Shown here one piece after another: positions 50,117 through 61,320 of a DNA stretch of 64,000 bases. Numbering within the stretch: the stretch's first letter is position 1; every line of letters starts with the position of its first letter. Position numbers and translations under genes: made by a program. Under the pieces are notes generated by a model. It saw nothing but the letters and a program-made list of their open reading frames with translations. It was not told where the DNA came from and ran no database searches. This DNA comes from Cercis canadensis (lineage: Eukaryota > Streptophyta > Magnoliopsida > Fabales > Fabaceae), in the NCBI GenBank assembly GCA_003255065.1, contig QAOA01004016.1, positions 253,323 to 317,322 of the forward strand. Direction: 5' to 3'.

Positions 50117-50314
50117 GACAATAGGGGTTGGTTCAACTGGTAAGAATCGAATTACTTCGCTTGTAAGGTTTAGGTTCAAATCTCACTGCTAGCAGTCCTC
50201 TTTTGATAGACAATATGTAAGTACCACTATAAGCACTCACTGAGGCCTGTGACATGCCCTGGCCTTGGAATGGAGTAGTCTCTCCTCACCTTAAACTTTA
50301 GCTCACCAAAAAAG
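50117..50314 (+). mobile_element. tRNA-derived SINE
   Basis: A 198-bp insertion flanked by a perfect 17-bp target duplication (50,100-50,116 and 50,315-50,331, 'agattccttggcatttt'). The head has an A-box-like 'ttggttcaactggtaag' near 50,128 and a B-box-like 'ggttcaaatctc' near 50,171, the spacing expected of an RNA polymerase III promoter from a tRNA. It ends in 'caccaaaaaag', a short A-rich tail. The long variable target duplication, internal promoter and A-tail are the defining features of a SINE. The family is not identified. Confidence 0.9.
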
Positions 50315-50331
50315 AGATTCCTTGGCATTTT

Positions 50332-51411
50332 ATTTCATATGAATTGAAATTACCTACAACCATTAGTGGAACTTTATTTTGATTTGATGGAGTTTTAGAA
50401 TGTTTTAAGTGTTTCTTAATAACAATTCACATGGAACAATGATTAATACTTTTTCCCCATTCTTCTATAATACTAAATAATCAATATCGCTACCAAACTC
50501 AATTCACTTAGCAAGTCAGGAAAGGATTTAAATCAAACTTGTAAGCTTTGAACTTTTTTCTTTTTCATTAGTAACTGGTAAGAATTTATAATATGATATG
50601 TCCCATAATATAAATAATTAAAATCCTATAGAAACCAATAACTATCCCATCTTTTTTTTTTGGCAAGTTACACTAAGAGTAGAATTGATTTTTCAAAGAA
50701 AAAGAAAAGGAAAATAAAACATGATGAATTCTGAACTACCAAAGAATTTTAAATTTTATAAAAGAAAAAGGAACGGTATTAATTAATCTTTCTAATTCTA
50801 ATCAAATCAGGCAAAGCCTCTCCAACTAGTTATCTAATCCTACTAGGCATGGATATTACACATTCAAGGACCGAAGAATTTGATAAGCATTAAAATACTT
50901 TCGTGGAACAATATTACTTATGTTGTGAGAGAAGAAACATGTTCATGGAGCTTTGGATTGTTGGGCGTTAAAATAGTAGGGGGATTGGGATTTAATGTTT
51001 TCCATATTGGGGTTAAGAGCAGTTCAGAGCAGAGAGTGAGATTCATTGTGTAGGAGAGGGGGAGGAATGAGGAAGAAGATGAAGATTTTTTTTTTGAACT
51101 GGTTAAATACAATTTAGAAGGATATTATAATTAATTAACTTTATTTAATGCATTTTTAATGAAAAATAATTAAATATTACCACATCAAGTAATCTTGTTA
51201 TGTAGTTGATGGTCGACTGAATAACCAAAGTTGTAAATTTTTTTTTTGTAAAAAAGAAGATTAAATCATTCAATTTTAAAAGGAGAGGTTGAAAACATTC
51301 ATTTTCTCAAAATATAGAGAATAAATGGTTATGCGTCAATTATCTAGTAAGAACTAAATAATTATTCACAATATTTACCGTAAAAAAATTATTCAACGTA
51401 GCCATACCCCA
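50332..51411. other. AT-rich low-copy DNA
   Basis: About 1.1 kb of AT-rich sequence with poly(T)/poly(A) runs and no supported gene. A minus-strand frame at 51,112-50,918 (64 codons, Ser/Lys-rich start, then NLTLCSELLLTPIWKTLNPN) has no recognisable domain and is probably chance. Confidence 0.5.
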
Positions 51412-51544
51412 CTTCACTACAAGAAAATATGCAATTTCTTGCAGAAATTTCTCACAGAACAGAATTCTATGAGAAATTCTCACGAAATTCTTGCGGATTA
51501 GCATTCAATAAGAATTTTTCACAGAAATTTTTTTTGGGACTTAT

Positions 51545-52553
51545 TGTAATACCCCATTTTTACTAGAAGGGTTACTGTTAATTAAGTATTCAATGTGTGA
51601 TTAGCTTTGAATTGTTTGTCCTTACTTGACTTATGCTTTCATGCACCATTTTCAGTTGCTCATATACAGTTATGCGTTCTCATCACCCGAAGGATCGGAA
51701 CAGAGTGCCTGGATACCAAACACTGGGATGACCTTGGTTATCTCAACAGGGTGAACCCTTAACAAGGAAGGATTGTTGGTAAGTTCAAGTTCGGTTATTT
51801 GCCCAAGAACACCAAGGAATCTCTCAATCTAGAGAAACTCAATAATTTAGAAACTGACTAATATTAATCTCAAAAACTATTTTGCAAAGACATACATAAA
51901 TTCCTTATATAGGCAATTCAACTAGGAGGCTACCACTTAACCTAATTGAACTAGGAATGCTAACAAACCCTAATAAACATTTTAGCCCATAAACATAAAA
52001 GCCCAAATTAATTAAAACTAATTAAAACTAATAAACATAGTTTTCGGTCCTAACAATATAAGGCCCATGATGCATTTCTAGACTATGCAAATTGGGCTCA
52101 TTAATCCATGAGTTAATGCCCAAACTTGATCTTCAAGTTTCCTCCAAATCAAGCTCCAAACTTGGGCTCCAAGTTGACCCATGCGCACCTTCTACAAGAG
52201 ACATATAATTGATCCATCTCAACTCTGAACTTGGCCCAACTACTCTCTCCTTAGTCTGCACCTCTTGGACTAGGCTCAACAACGCCTCTTTCACTTGCTT
52301 AGCTATGCTTCTAGTCATCAGGCCTCCAACTCCAAGCAAGGGATAATGAACACTCCTAGGGTTAGGGCGTGTAGTAAGCTAATTCGCATCATATAGTCTT
52401 GAGTAGACACTTGCCCAAAGAGAAGCTGGGAAAAAGGCACCAACAAAGCAATTAAGAAGCTAGAGAAAAGGCACCAGGAGCATATGCAACCTATGCTGAA
52501 GGCAATTCTGTCAACTATGTATCAGATCCTTGGAAAAATCAATTATAGTGCAG
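51545..52553 (-). mobile_element. Gypsy-like fragment inside the CACTA element
   Basis: A minus-strand frame at 52,339-52,133 reads GGLMTRSIAKQVKEALLSLV, resembling the N-terminus of gag in several plant Ty3/gypsy lineages (MTR-x-K-x-K..EAL..L). The downstream part on the same strand (to about 51,545) is non-coding and might include LTR sequence ('tgtaataccccattttta' at 51,545). No target duplication or second LTR is found, so borders are approximate and the assignment is tentative. Confidence 0.45.
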
Positions 52554-52558
52554 AATAG

Positions 52559-53850
52559 TGATAAGACATTATTTTACACTATTTGTTTCCTTTATACTTA
52601 GACTTTTAGTGTGTGTTTCTGCTGATTTCCATTGCCCATAGACGTATTTCGTGGATTTGGACTTGTTGGTGCTTTTGGACTTTAATTGCATAATTATTGA
52701 TTTCTGGCACTACTTATGTTTTTCACTATATCTTGAGCTTCAAATGTCTGATTGATGCAATTCCAGTTTCGTAGGAAAGCTGACAAAAAATTCTACATTT
52801 AATATGTAAAGCCCAGAAGCTGATTCTTGCGTCTGGACAACTGAAATTTGCATGCAAACAGTCCCAATTTTCTGTATCCGCCCAGCATCGACTTATTCCA
52901 TTCCTTGGGCCTGCCTATTGGACCAGTACATGTTTATTAGACCAACATTTGCTTATTGGGCCAGCACACATGACACTAGGGCTTAATCACATTTTTACCA
53001 TTAATAATTTAGGAAATTATGTTTATTTTGTAATTAGGAAACCTAGAGGAGGCAGCCAACTAGTATTTATTCTTAAGTTGTTGAGAATAATAGGATCACC
53101 ACCTAACCACATATTCATCAGAAGCTGCTACCTCGTGTTGCTGAATTCATTTTCAAGACTTTTTCTTTGCTTTAAGCCTTCAATGGAGGGCTAAGTACTT
53201 CTGTAATCAATTCAAGATGAGGCAAACTTAATAATCCAAAGTTCATGTGCTTCAATCTGGGTTTGATTCAATATAATTTGAATTACTGCTTCTTCCCATC
53301 TTCATGTGATTGAATGGTACTTTGATTCCATGCTTTATATCAATTTAAATCGGTTGATTAGATTCATCACAGTAATCAAATTGATAATCATGTTTTAAAG
53401 GTCTTTAATATATGGTTAACTTGGACAATTCGGTTCTTAAATTAATCTAGACTTAGTGATATAGAGCGGTTGCCTAGATTCTTAATTCCAAGATTAATTG
53501 AATCCTGATTGGTAATCAGTAAGAAGTCTAAGTGTTACTGTTAGGGATTCTAGGTAACATTTAACAAAAAAATTAAATCAGATCTAGATAATCTTTAGTG
53601 AACAATGACGAATTGGGGTTTGGTTGCCTACTTGAGTTGATTACGTTTTCTCTTATTTGATTAAATCTTGTTACTGCTTTCTGAATTCTTAGTATACTGC
53701 ATTCAACACAAAACCCCCTATTTCTATTTATGCTTGAGTCTTAGTAGATTAGTTGTTTTGCTGAATCCTTAGGAGACGACACTGGTTGCATCCTATACTA
53801 CAAGTTTGTTACAATTAGTATTATAATTTTGTACGGTTTGGCACCCGTCA
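52559..53850 (+). mobile_element. Solo LTR, family B, nested in the CACTA element
   Basis: A 1,292-bp unit from TGATAAGACA to GGCACCCGTCA. The perfect target duplication AATAG is at 52,554-52,558 and 53,851-53,855. It is colinear with the family B LTRs at 5,533-6,730 (reverse) and 28,468-29,750. No internal domain is present. Confidence 0.95.
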
Positions 53851-54404
53851 AATAGCTAGAAATTTACCTCTACATTTGTTTAATTTGTTGGAATTTTTCT
53901 GTTTTGTTCTAACTCTAGGGTTGAGGAATTTTATTAATTTAGAGTTAGTTTCTTATAGTAATCACTGCTTGAGTTAATTTCTTTTAGATTGTAAAATGTG
54001 TAAAATCTAAGATCAAACTCCGTAAAGTTTGTTTAAATGTGATAATCTATAATTTTTTTGTTAACTTTTCTTTGAATTTTTGTTTTCACTTTTTGTAATT
54101 TCTTTAGTATTGATATAAGAAATCAGCAAGGAAAAAAAAAAACTTGAGGAATTTCTCATGAACAAAAAGTAAGTCCGTGATAAATTTTCAATATTTCTCT
54201 TTTTGTAATTTTTTTTTCAATATTTCTCATGCCAAAAGTAAGTCCATGATAAATTTTCTCACATAATTCCATTCTGTGAGAAATTTAGTTTGTCTAGCAG
54301 GTTTTTCTCACACCCCAAAATCTGTGAGAAACTTGTTTCTCACAGAATTTTGGGCGTTTTCTCAAGGATTTTGTCAATGCGAAAATGCCTATTTTCTTCT
54401 AGTG

Positions 54405-54713
54405 CTTAAATATATTTTGGTGCAACTTGAATCAATATGAACTATATTCAATTAATGATTAGTGGAATGATTAGTGATAGGGAGTAAGACATAGTTGTGC
54501 ACTAGTCACTAGAGCAAGTGTTGCTTAAGCTTCAATTAGGGTTTATGAATTAATTCTTTACTCATATGAATTAGCTATAGATCATTAGTGGATGGATTAG
54601 TGATAGGGAACGCGAACATAGTAGTGCACTAGTCAATAGATCAAATGTAGCATTGCTTCAAGCTTCAATTAGGGCAAATGAATTAATTACCCATATTAGT
54701 GCAAATATCATTA

Positions 54714-54756
<43 letters not shown>

Positions 54757-55310
54757 CATTTTGGTGTTACTTGAATTACGATGCACAAGATATATGAATT
54801 AATTAGTGTAAGGATTAGTGATAGAGAGTAAGACATGAAAGTGAACTAGTCATTAGATTTAATGTAGTATTGCTTAAGCTTCAATTAGTGTTTATGAATT
54901 AATTCTTTTCTTGTATTACCTATAGATCCTTAGTGGAAAGGAATAGTGATAAGGAGAAAGACAATAGTTTTGCACTAGTTGCATTAGATGTAATGTAACA
55001 TTGCTTAAGCTTTAGGTAGGGTTAACGAATTAATCCATTACCCATATTAAATATGCTTCAATTAATAATTTTTTATATGTAGCTTGAATTAATACACATA
55101 AGATTTATTAATTAATTAGTGGAAGAATTAATGATAAGGAGTAAGACATACAAGTATACTAGTCTTTTGATGTAATGTAGCATTAATATATCCAAATGAG
55201 CATTGCTTTTAAGTTATACTAATGTATTAATTTTTAAGTGATATTAATTAATCTTTTAATGATATTAAGTGATATTAATACATATGAATTAACTTTTAAG
55301 TGATAGCTTA
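54405..55310. repeat. Degenerate tandem repeat, about 340-bp period
   Basis: A block built on 'gattagtgatagggagtaag', 'gcactagtca', 'ttgcttaagcttcaattag' and 'tatgaattaatt' recurs. The 'gattagtgatag' tag or its variants start at 54,469, 54,595, 54,813, 54,941 and about 55,125. Spacings alternate (about 126, 218, 128, 184), so two half-units make a repeat of about 310-345 bp, present about 2.5 times. It starts just outside the CACTA right end. No coding signal is present. Confidence 0.8.
54714..54756. repeat. (TG)n(TA)n microsatellite
   Basis: A compound dinucleotide tract of about 13 TG units followed by nine TA units, lying inside the degenerate tandem repeat. Confidence 0.97.
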
Positions 55311-56278
55311 TGGGCTGCATTTTATTAAACCAGCTTGTATTCCGTCAAGCTGGCCCACTCAACTGACCCAAAGAATTTGGGGTCAAACTCTAAACTAACC
55401 AAAAGCTTCAGGCCACTTCTGTTATCATGGGAAAAACCGGCTGCCCATGTTCTCCATCTGACCACCACAGATAAAATAAAAGTACAATCTACACCGAAGC
55501 CTATTACATAAGATTGGTATTCTAGTTCTAGCCTTGGCCAAAAAATATAAATTGAGTAAACTAACATTCGTGTAACTGAAAGATATAAGATTTAATTAAA
55601 TAGTGATTTAGATATTTATAATAAAATAGTCTTTAAAAGATACTAAATTTAATAAATAATGAGCTATTTTATTATATATATCAGTTCATTGAAAAATTAT
55701 TTTGTAGTTAATATTTTTTCAAAGACTATTTTATTAAAGAGGTTTTTTAAATATTTTTGATATTTATGTAGTATACCATATTATATAAGAATAGCCAATA
55801 TATAAATAACATATGTATAAGTTAATTATTTTTAAATTTATTTAAAAATAAAATAAATTATATTTTATATCTAATAAAATATAAAAATTATACTCGTCAA
55901 GTAATTCCCATTTTATTAAATCTTAACACAAATAAAGGTTTACACATAAATTCCTCCCATCTCCACTCCAGAGGGCACCGTCTCCCCACCTTCAATTAGA
56001 TTGACAATTTTAATAGGAAATTGTATCCTAAAAAGGCTTGGCTCTTCATCCAATCTGCTATTTCTCCTTCCTCATTTCCCATGCAGCCGCAGACCTTCTC
56101 CTTCCACAAGTAGTGACCATTGGAGCGGTGGTTGCTAAAATCTAGCCATTGGAGGTCATATTTGTCATCGGCAACGACAGGGAACCACCGATAAGGGCCA
56201 TTTTGGCTATAACTTGAGGGTTTTCCTTTTTTTTTTTTGGGTTGATCTGGTGGTAAAAGTGGTGCTGCCCTGAGTTAC
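55311..56278. other. Low-copy DNA; no supported gene
   Basis: A minus-strand frame at 55,567-55,325 (80 codons, FWPRLELEYQSYVIGFGVDC and similar) has less biased composition than its surroundings but no recognisable domain. It could be an exon remnant or chance. Bases 55,570-55,910 are very AT-rich. Bases 55,950-56,278 have more balanced, CT-rich composition and could be the 5' side of the gene fragment that follows. Confidence 0.4.
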
Positions 56279-57003
56279 ATGCTATTAAGAGCCGTGAACC
56301 AGAGACTAGAGCAAGAGGCCATAAGGGTATGTTGTGGGGGAATGGAGTATGCCTACGTTCTAGCATTGCCTTCCCCTAGAATTGTGAAACAAGATGCCAC
56401 ACAAGTAAATAGGGGTGAAATTGAGCTTGGGAAAGTGAATTCCAAGAGGAAGAGAAAAAGGGCTCGTGTCGAAGTTTGAAACGTTTCTCCTTACTTTCAG
56501 AAGAGGGTTAATGTCAAAAGGGGGCTTGAGAAAGGGGGATTGAGTCCATTGCTGCACCGGGTATGTCTGGAAATGAATTTGAAACTGAAAAGATTAAGTT
56601 CAAAACGAAGAGAAAATTGAAGAAAGAGAAAGCTATGAAAGGTGTTGAAGTACAAAATGTTTCTTCTTACTTTGAGAATGACATTGAGAAGAATTTGAGT
56701 GGGAAAGAAATGGGTAATAAAAGTGAGTTTGAGTCCAGTGCTTTAGTGGATAGTTATGGAAACATTGTGGAAGACACTCTGCTAGAGAATGGAGATGAAA
56801 TTGAGAATGAAAAGATTAAATTCAAGAGGAAGAAGAAATCTAAGAAGCAGAAAGTTTCCTCTAACTTTGAGATTGACAATGAGAAGAAGGTTAATGTCAA
56901 ATCAAAGGGTTGTGATGGTGAGATTGCATCCATTGCTTTGCTGGGTAGTAATGGAGGTTTCATTGAAGACAAGTGGCAAGAGAATGGAAATCGAAATGGA
57001 ATT
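56279..57003 (+). pseudogene. Lysine-rich gene fragment with three internal repeats, truncated by element 3
   Basis: Two plus-strand open segments (56,279-56,478 and 56,563 to about 57,003) encode a charged, Lys/Glu-rich protein of unknown identity. A unit of roughly 60-65 codons is repeated about three times. It consists of an 'EIExEKIKFKRKKKSKK'-type basic block, a 'VSSYF/VSPYF' motif, an acidic 'NEKK' block and a 'G-S-x-G-x-x-x-E-D' end. The first unit is broken by a TGA at about 56,477, where the second unit has CAA, plus a frame change. The frame reads on into element 3 leader after about 57,003 and ends at 57,054, so the natural C-terminus is lost. A nuclear protein is possible from composition; the VSPYF string alone is too little to name a family. 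Confidence 0.6.
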
Positions 57004-57233
57004 CCCCTAACTTTTGAGTTTCATTTTCATCATGCTTTCATGCTATGGTGGTAGAAATTTTTTAAAAATGTTTAGATGGGTCAACTAGTGTTATTTTGGT
57101 GTCTTTTTGTCTTTTTTTAGTGCATTTGGTGTGTTTTGGTTTTTTCCCTTTTCTTTAACTGCTTCACTGTTTTTCTGTTTCTGTGTGTTCTAGTGTGTTT
57201 TAGAGTATTTTTGTCACTTTATTTGCATGTTGT

Positions 57234-58871
57234 ATGACTCGGTCCTCTCATTTTGAACTACTTGAAGGTGATTCTGAAATAGAGAGAACTTTGCACACAC
57301 TTGCTAGGGCACATAGAGCCCCTAATCATATAGAGCATACTATGGCTAATAATAACATTGATCTTGAGGATAATCCTGCTGCCAATAGGGCTAATATTGA
57401 CATGCATGTTAGGGCTAAGACTCTTAAGGAATTGGCCGCCCCTGATGATAATTACCAGCCTTTGTGTATTCAGTATCTTGATGCTAATTTTGAGTTAAAG
57501 TTTGGATTAATACACTTGCTCCCAAAGTTTCATGGACTTGCAGGTGAAGATCCTTATAAGCATTTAAAGGAATTTCACATAGTGTGTTCTACCATGAAGC
57601 CTCAGTCAATTCAAGAGGAGCACATCAAGCTGAGGGCTTTTTCCTTTTCATTAGATGGAGCAACAAATGAATGGCTATACTTGCAGCCATCCATCATCAC
57701 ATGCTAGAATGACATGAAGAGGTGCTTTCTTCAAAAATTCTTCCCTGCCTCAAGAGCTGCTACCATCAGGAAAGACATATGTGGCATAAGGCAACATAGT
57801 GGATAGACATTACATGAATACTGTGGGAGATTTGAGAAACTGTGTGGGAGCTGTCCTCATCACCAAATCAGTGACCAGTTACTCATCTAGTACTTCTACG
57901 AAGGTTTTCTTCCTATGGATAGGAGCTCTATGGATGCTGCTTCTGGAGGTGCCTTGGTGGACAAGACCCCTGCGGCTGCAAGAGACTTAATCTCCAACAT
58001 GGCAACCAATGCACAACAATTTGCCACAAGGATGGTTACTCCTGCTAGGGGAGTGAATGAGGTGTAGATGGTGGATCAACAGAGGGTGGAGAACCGTTTG
58101 GAGGAACTGACCTCTTTGGTTAAATAGTTAGCAATGGGCCACACACCAATTCAAGCTCCCGCCAAGCTATGTGGAATTTGTGCCCTAGCCAGTCATTCGA
58201 CGAATCAGTGCCCTACCCTCCAGGATAACATTGAAGTAGTGGCTAGTATCTTTCCTGGTAGACCTTACCAGCAGCCCAGATATGACCCCCACTCTTCTAC
58301 ATACAACCCTAGTTGGAGAGATCACCCGAACTTGAGGTATGGAGGCAATTTTGGCCAAACCTACCAGCAGCAACAAACGTACCAGCCACAGCAGCCTAGA
58401 TATAATGCAAGTTCAAGTAACTAGTAGTTTCAAGCACCAATGAAGCAACCTATGCAGCAAGCTAACAAGCTAGAACCTAGCCTGGAAGATTTAAGGAAAT
58501 AGTTGGCTAGCAACAACATCCAGTTCCAACAGAGGACTGAGACTAGCATTCAGAGCTTAGAGACTCAGATAGGCCAACTTGTAACCACCATTAGTGAGTT
58601 GAAGTCTCAAGGTTCCGGTAGTTTACCCTCTCAAACAGTCACCAATCCGAGAGGCAATGTGAGTGTCATAACCCTGCGTAGTGGCAAAGAAGTGAGTGTT
58701 CCAGAACCTAGTCTACCTTCCACATTCCCCAATTTTGTCCAAGAAAAGGATATAGACACTATAACCCTTAAATCTATCCCAAGACAGCCACCTTCTTCCC
58801 TTCTGAATCAGGTAGAGAACTCTACCTTCAACATTCTTCTTCCTTTTCCTAACAGAGTTACACAATCCTAG
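57234..58871 (+). pseudogene. Gag of element 3
   Basis: Gag starts at ATG 57,234 (MTRSSHFELLEGDSEIERTL) and is open for 157 codons to a TAG (57,705-57,707). The core continues through more TAG stops (near 57,803, 57,893, 58,066, 58,126) with FPASRAATIRKDICGIRQ, PHHQISDQLLI and MDRSSMDAASGGALVDKTP. The zinc knuckle is intact as CGICALASHSTNQCP at 58,170-58,215. A Q/Y-rich stretch follows (58,260-58,424). The C-terminal segment 58,503-58,871 has ETQIGQLVTTISELKSQGSG and ITLRSGKEV. Read through the stops, this matches the gag of elements 1 and 2 along its length. Confidence 0.88.
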
Positions 58872-59850
58872 AAGATTGCTGAGCATAAGTTGGACAGAGA
58901 GATCATGGACACTTTCAGGAAGGTGGAAGTTAATATACCCCTCCTGGAAGCAATTAAACAGATTCCCAAGTATGCAAGGTTTTTGAAGGATTTGTGTACC
59001 CACAAGAGAAAACTGAAAGGCAATGAGAAAGTGAGCATGAGCAGAAACGTGTCAGCTATGATCCAACCAAATCTACCATCCAAGTGCACTGATCCTTGAA
59101 CGTTTAACATTCCCTGCACCATTGAGATAAGTAGTTCACCAATGCTATGTTAGATTTGGGTGCTTTAATTAATGTGATGCCCAAGTCCATCTATTCATCA
59201 TTGCAAATTGGAGAGTTGAAGCCTACTGGAGTGGTTATTCAACTTGCTAACAGAAGCACAACATATCCGGCAGGACTTCTTGAGGATGTCATGGTTAGGG
59301 TAAATGATTTAATTTTTTCAGCTAATTTTTATGTGTTGAATATGGATGATGAGTCTGCATCTGGACATGCCCATTTGATCTTAGGTAGACACTTCCTAAA
59401 GATTGCTAAAACCATCATTAATGTGCATGTTGGTACCCTTTCCATGGAATTTGGTGATACTGTGATCTAATTCAATCTATTTGATGCCATAAAACACCCT
59501 CTGGAAGAACATTCTGTGTTTCAAATAAATGTCATAGACCTGCTAGTTGATGTTATGCATGCTGACTTAGTAGCCGAATTCCCTGATATAGTAGGTTTGC
59601 TGAACACTTTGGATTGTTCTGGATGTACTGATTGTGATGTGAGTTGTGCTGCATGTTCTGAAATTTCTAACTATATGGGATATGATGAGACTGTTTTGGA
59701 GCATAGTGCTGAGCTTGCAGGTGTTTCTGAGCTTCACGCAACAGATTTGGTTTCTTCAACCAAACTAGTTCCCTCTGTGTAGCAGCCACCCATTCTTGAG
59801 CTGAAATCGTTACCTGACCATCTCAAGTATGCCTTCCTAGAAGTATAAGA
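58872..59850 (+). pseudogene. Protease and linker region of element 3
   Basis: Open segments at 58,890-59,099 (EVNIPLLEAIKQIPKYARFL), 59,147-59,470 and 59,516-59,782 follow one another. The protease motif reads LDLGALINVMP, with Ser replaced by Leu after the Gly-Ala, as other substitutions at the same place in element 2. The linker (LILGRHFLKIAKTIINVHVG; FGDTVI) and a Cys-rich stretch (CSGCTDCDVSCAACSE) match the family. A TGA and small indels near 59,100-59,145 break the frame before the protease. Confidence 0.85.
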
Positions 59851-61320
59851 GAAGCTGCCAGTCATCATAGCCAACAATTTGCAACCTGAACAGGAAGAAA
59901 AGTTGTTGCAGATTCTGAAACAACGGAAGACAGCCATTGGATGGACACTTGAAAACATTCTTGGCATTAGCCCTTCCACTTGCATGCATAAGATTTTGTT
60001 GGAGGAAGAAGCTAAACCAGTGAGGCAGCCCCAAAGGCGACTTAACCCGTTGATTCTGGATGTGGTCAAGAAAGAAGTGAGCAAGTTGTTATCAGCCGGC
60101 ATTATTTACCCCATCTCAGACAGCAAATGAGTAAGTTCGGTTCAAGTGGTTCCAAAGAAGAGTGACATAACTGTGGTAGCCAATGAGAAGAACGAGTTGA
60201 TCCCCACTAGAGTGCAGAACAGTTGGCGCGTCTGCATTGATTATAGAAGACTCAACCAGGCCACAAGGAATGATCACTTCCCCCTACCCTTCATTGATCA
60301 GATGCTAGAGAGGTTGGTAGGGAAGTCCCATTACTACTTCCTAGATGGCTTCTCAGGCTACTTCCAGATTCACATAACCCCGGAGGATCAGGAAAATATG
60401 ACTTTCACCTGTCCCTTCGGCACATTTGCATATAGGAGGATGTCCTTCTGCCTATGTAATGCCCCTGGTACATTCCAGCGGTGTATGGTGAGCATATTTT
60501 CTGATTTTTTAGAACACTGAATGAAAGTATTCATGGATGACTTTACTGTATATGGCTCTTCTTTTTATGCATATTTAGATAGCCTTACTAGAGTACTTGA
60601 TAGATGCATTGAGACTAACCTTGTTCTTAATTTTGAGAAATGTCACTTCATGGTAGAACAAGGCATAGTTTTAGGGCATGTAATTTCTAGCAAAGGGATT
60701 GAAGTAGATAAGGCTAAGATAGATGTTATTACCTCTTTACCCTACCCCACTTGTGTGAAGGAAGTGCGTTCCTTTCTTGGTCATGTAGGGTTTTATCGGC
60801 GATTCATCTAAGACTTCAGCAAGATTGCCCTTCCAAAGTCTCGGCTTCTCTAGAAAGAAGTGGATTTTGAATCTGATAGGCAGTGCAGAGTAGCCTTTGA
60901 TCAGCTGAAGTAGAGCCTTACCTCGCCTCCCATCATGCAGCCACCTAACTGGGAGTTTCCCTTCGAGCTGATGTGTGATGCATCAAACTTTGCAGTAGGC
61001 GCTGTCCTTGCACAGCGAGTGGACAAGCTATTCCACGTGATTTATTATGCTTCTCGCACTTTGGATGCTGCCCAAGCCAATTACACCACTACTGAGAAAG
61101 AGCTCCTTGCTATTGTGTTTGCTTTAGATAAATTTTGTTCATATTTGCTTAATTCTAAAGTAATTGCTTAAGAAGTCGGATGCGAAGCCTAGGCTCATTA
61201 GATGGATGCTGCTCTTGCAAGAATTCGACCTTGAGATCAGAGACAAGAGTGGAGCTGAGAACTTAGTAGCAGATCACCTGAGCCGGATTCCACTGACTTT
61301 GGACAGCCTCCCCATCAAAG
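59851..61320 (+). pseudogene. Reverse transcriptase and RNase H of element 3
   Basis: Segments 59,879-60,130, 60,146-60,520 and 60,521-60,811 form one frame with stops between. Motifs are [38 protein letters not shown] and the active site [11 protein letters not shown]. RNase H (60,935-61,171) has CDASNFAVGAVLAQ with the first catalytic Asp and TTTEKELLAIVFALDKF with the Glu. A deletion after LNSKVIA then removes the stretch that in element 2 reads [13 protein letters not shown], with the third catalytic Asp. The frame resumes as [19 protein letters not shown]. Confidence 0.9.

Larger units (their letters stand above)
51415..54404 (+). mobile_element. Non-autonomous CACTA (En/Spm) transposon with nested insertions
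   Basis: The left end is CACTACAAGAAAATATGC (51,415-51,432); the right end is the inverted CACTAGAAGAAAATAGGC (54,387-54,404), an 18-bp terminal inverted repeat with three mismatches. The 3-bp target duplication CTT lies at 51,412-51,414 and 54,405-54,407. Both ends carry subterminal copies of 'tttctcacagaa' / 'ttctgtgagaaa' in both orientations, as expected for CACTA transposase-binding repeats. Without the solo LTR at 52,559-53,850 it is about 1.7 kb and encodes no transposase. The strand is arbitrary. Confidence 0.92.

Noticed and set aside
55325..55567. An 80-codon minus-strand gene
   Set aside because: It has no recognised domain, no partner exons and no repeat relationship. It is kept only as a note under low-copy DNA.
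56220..56345. A possible second SINE beginning 'ggttgatctggtggtaaaag'
   Set aside because: The first part resembles an A-box, but no B-box, A-tail or target duplication follows. The stretch continues into the gene fragment.
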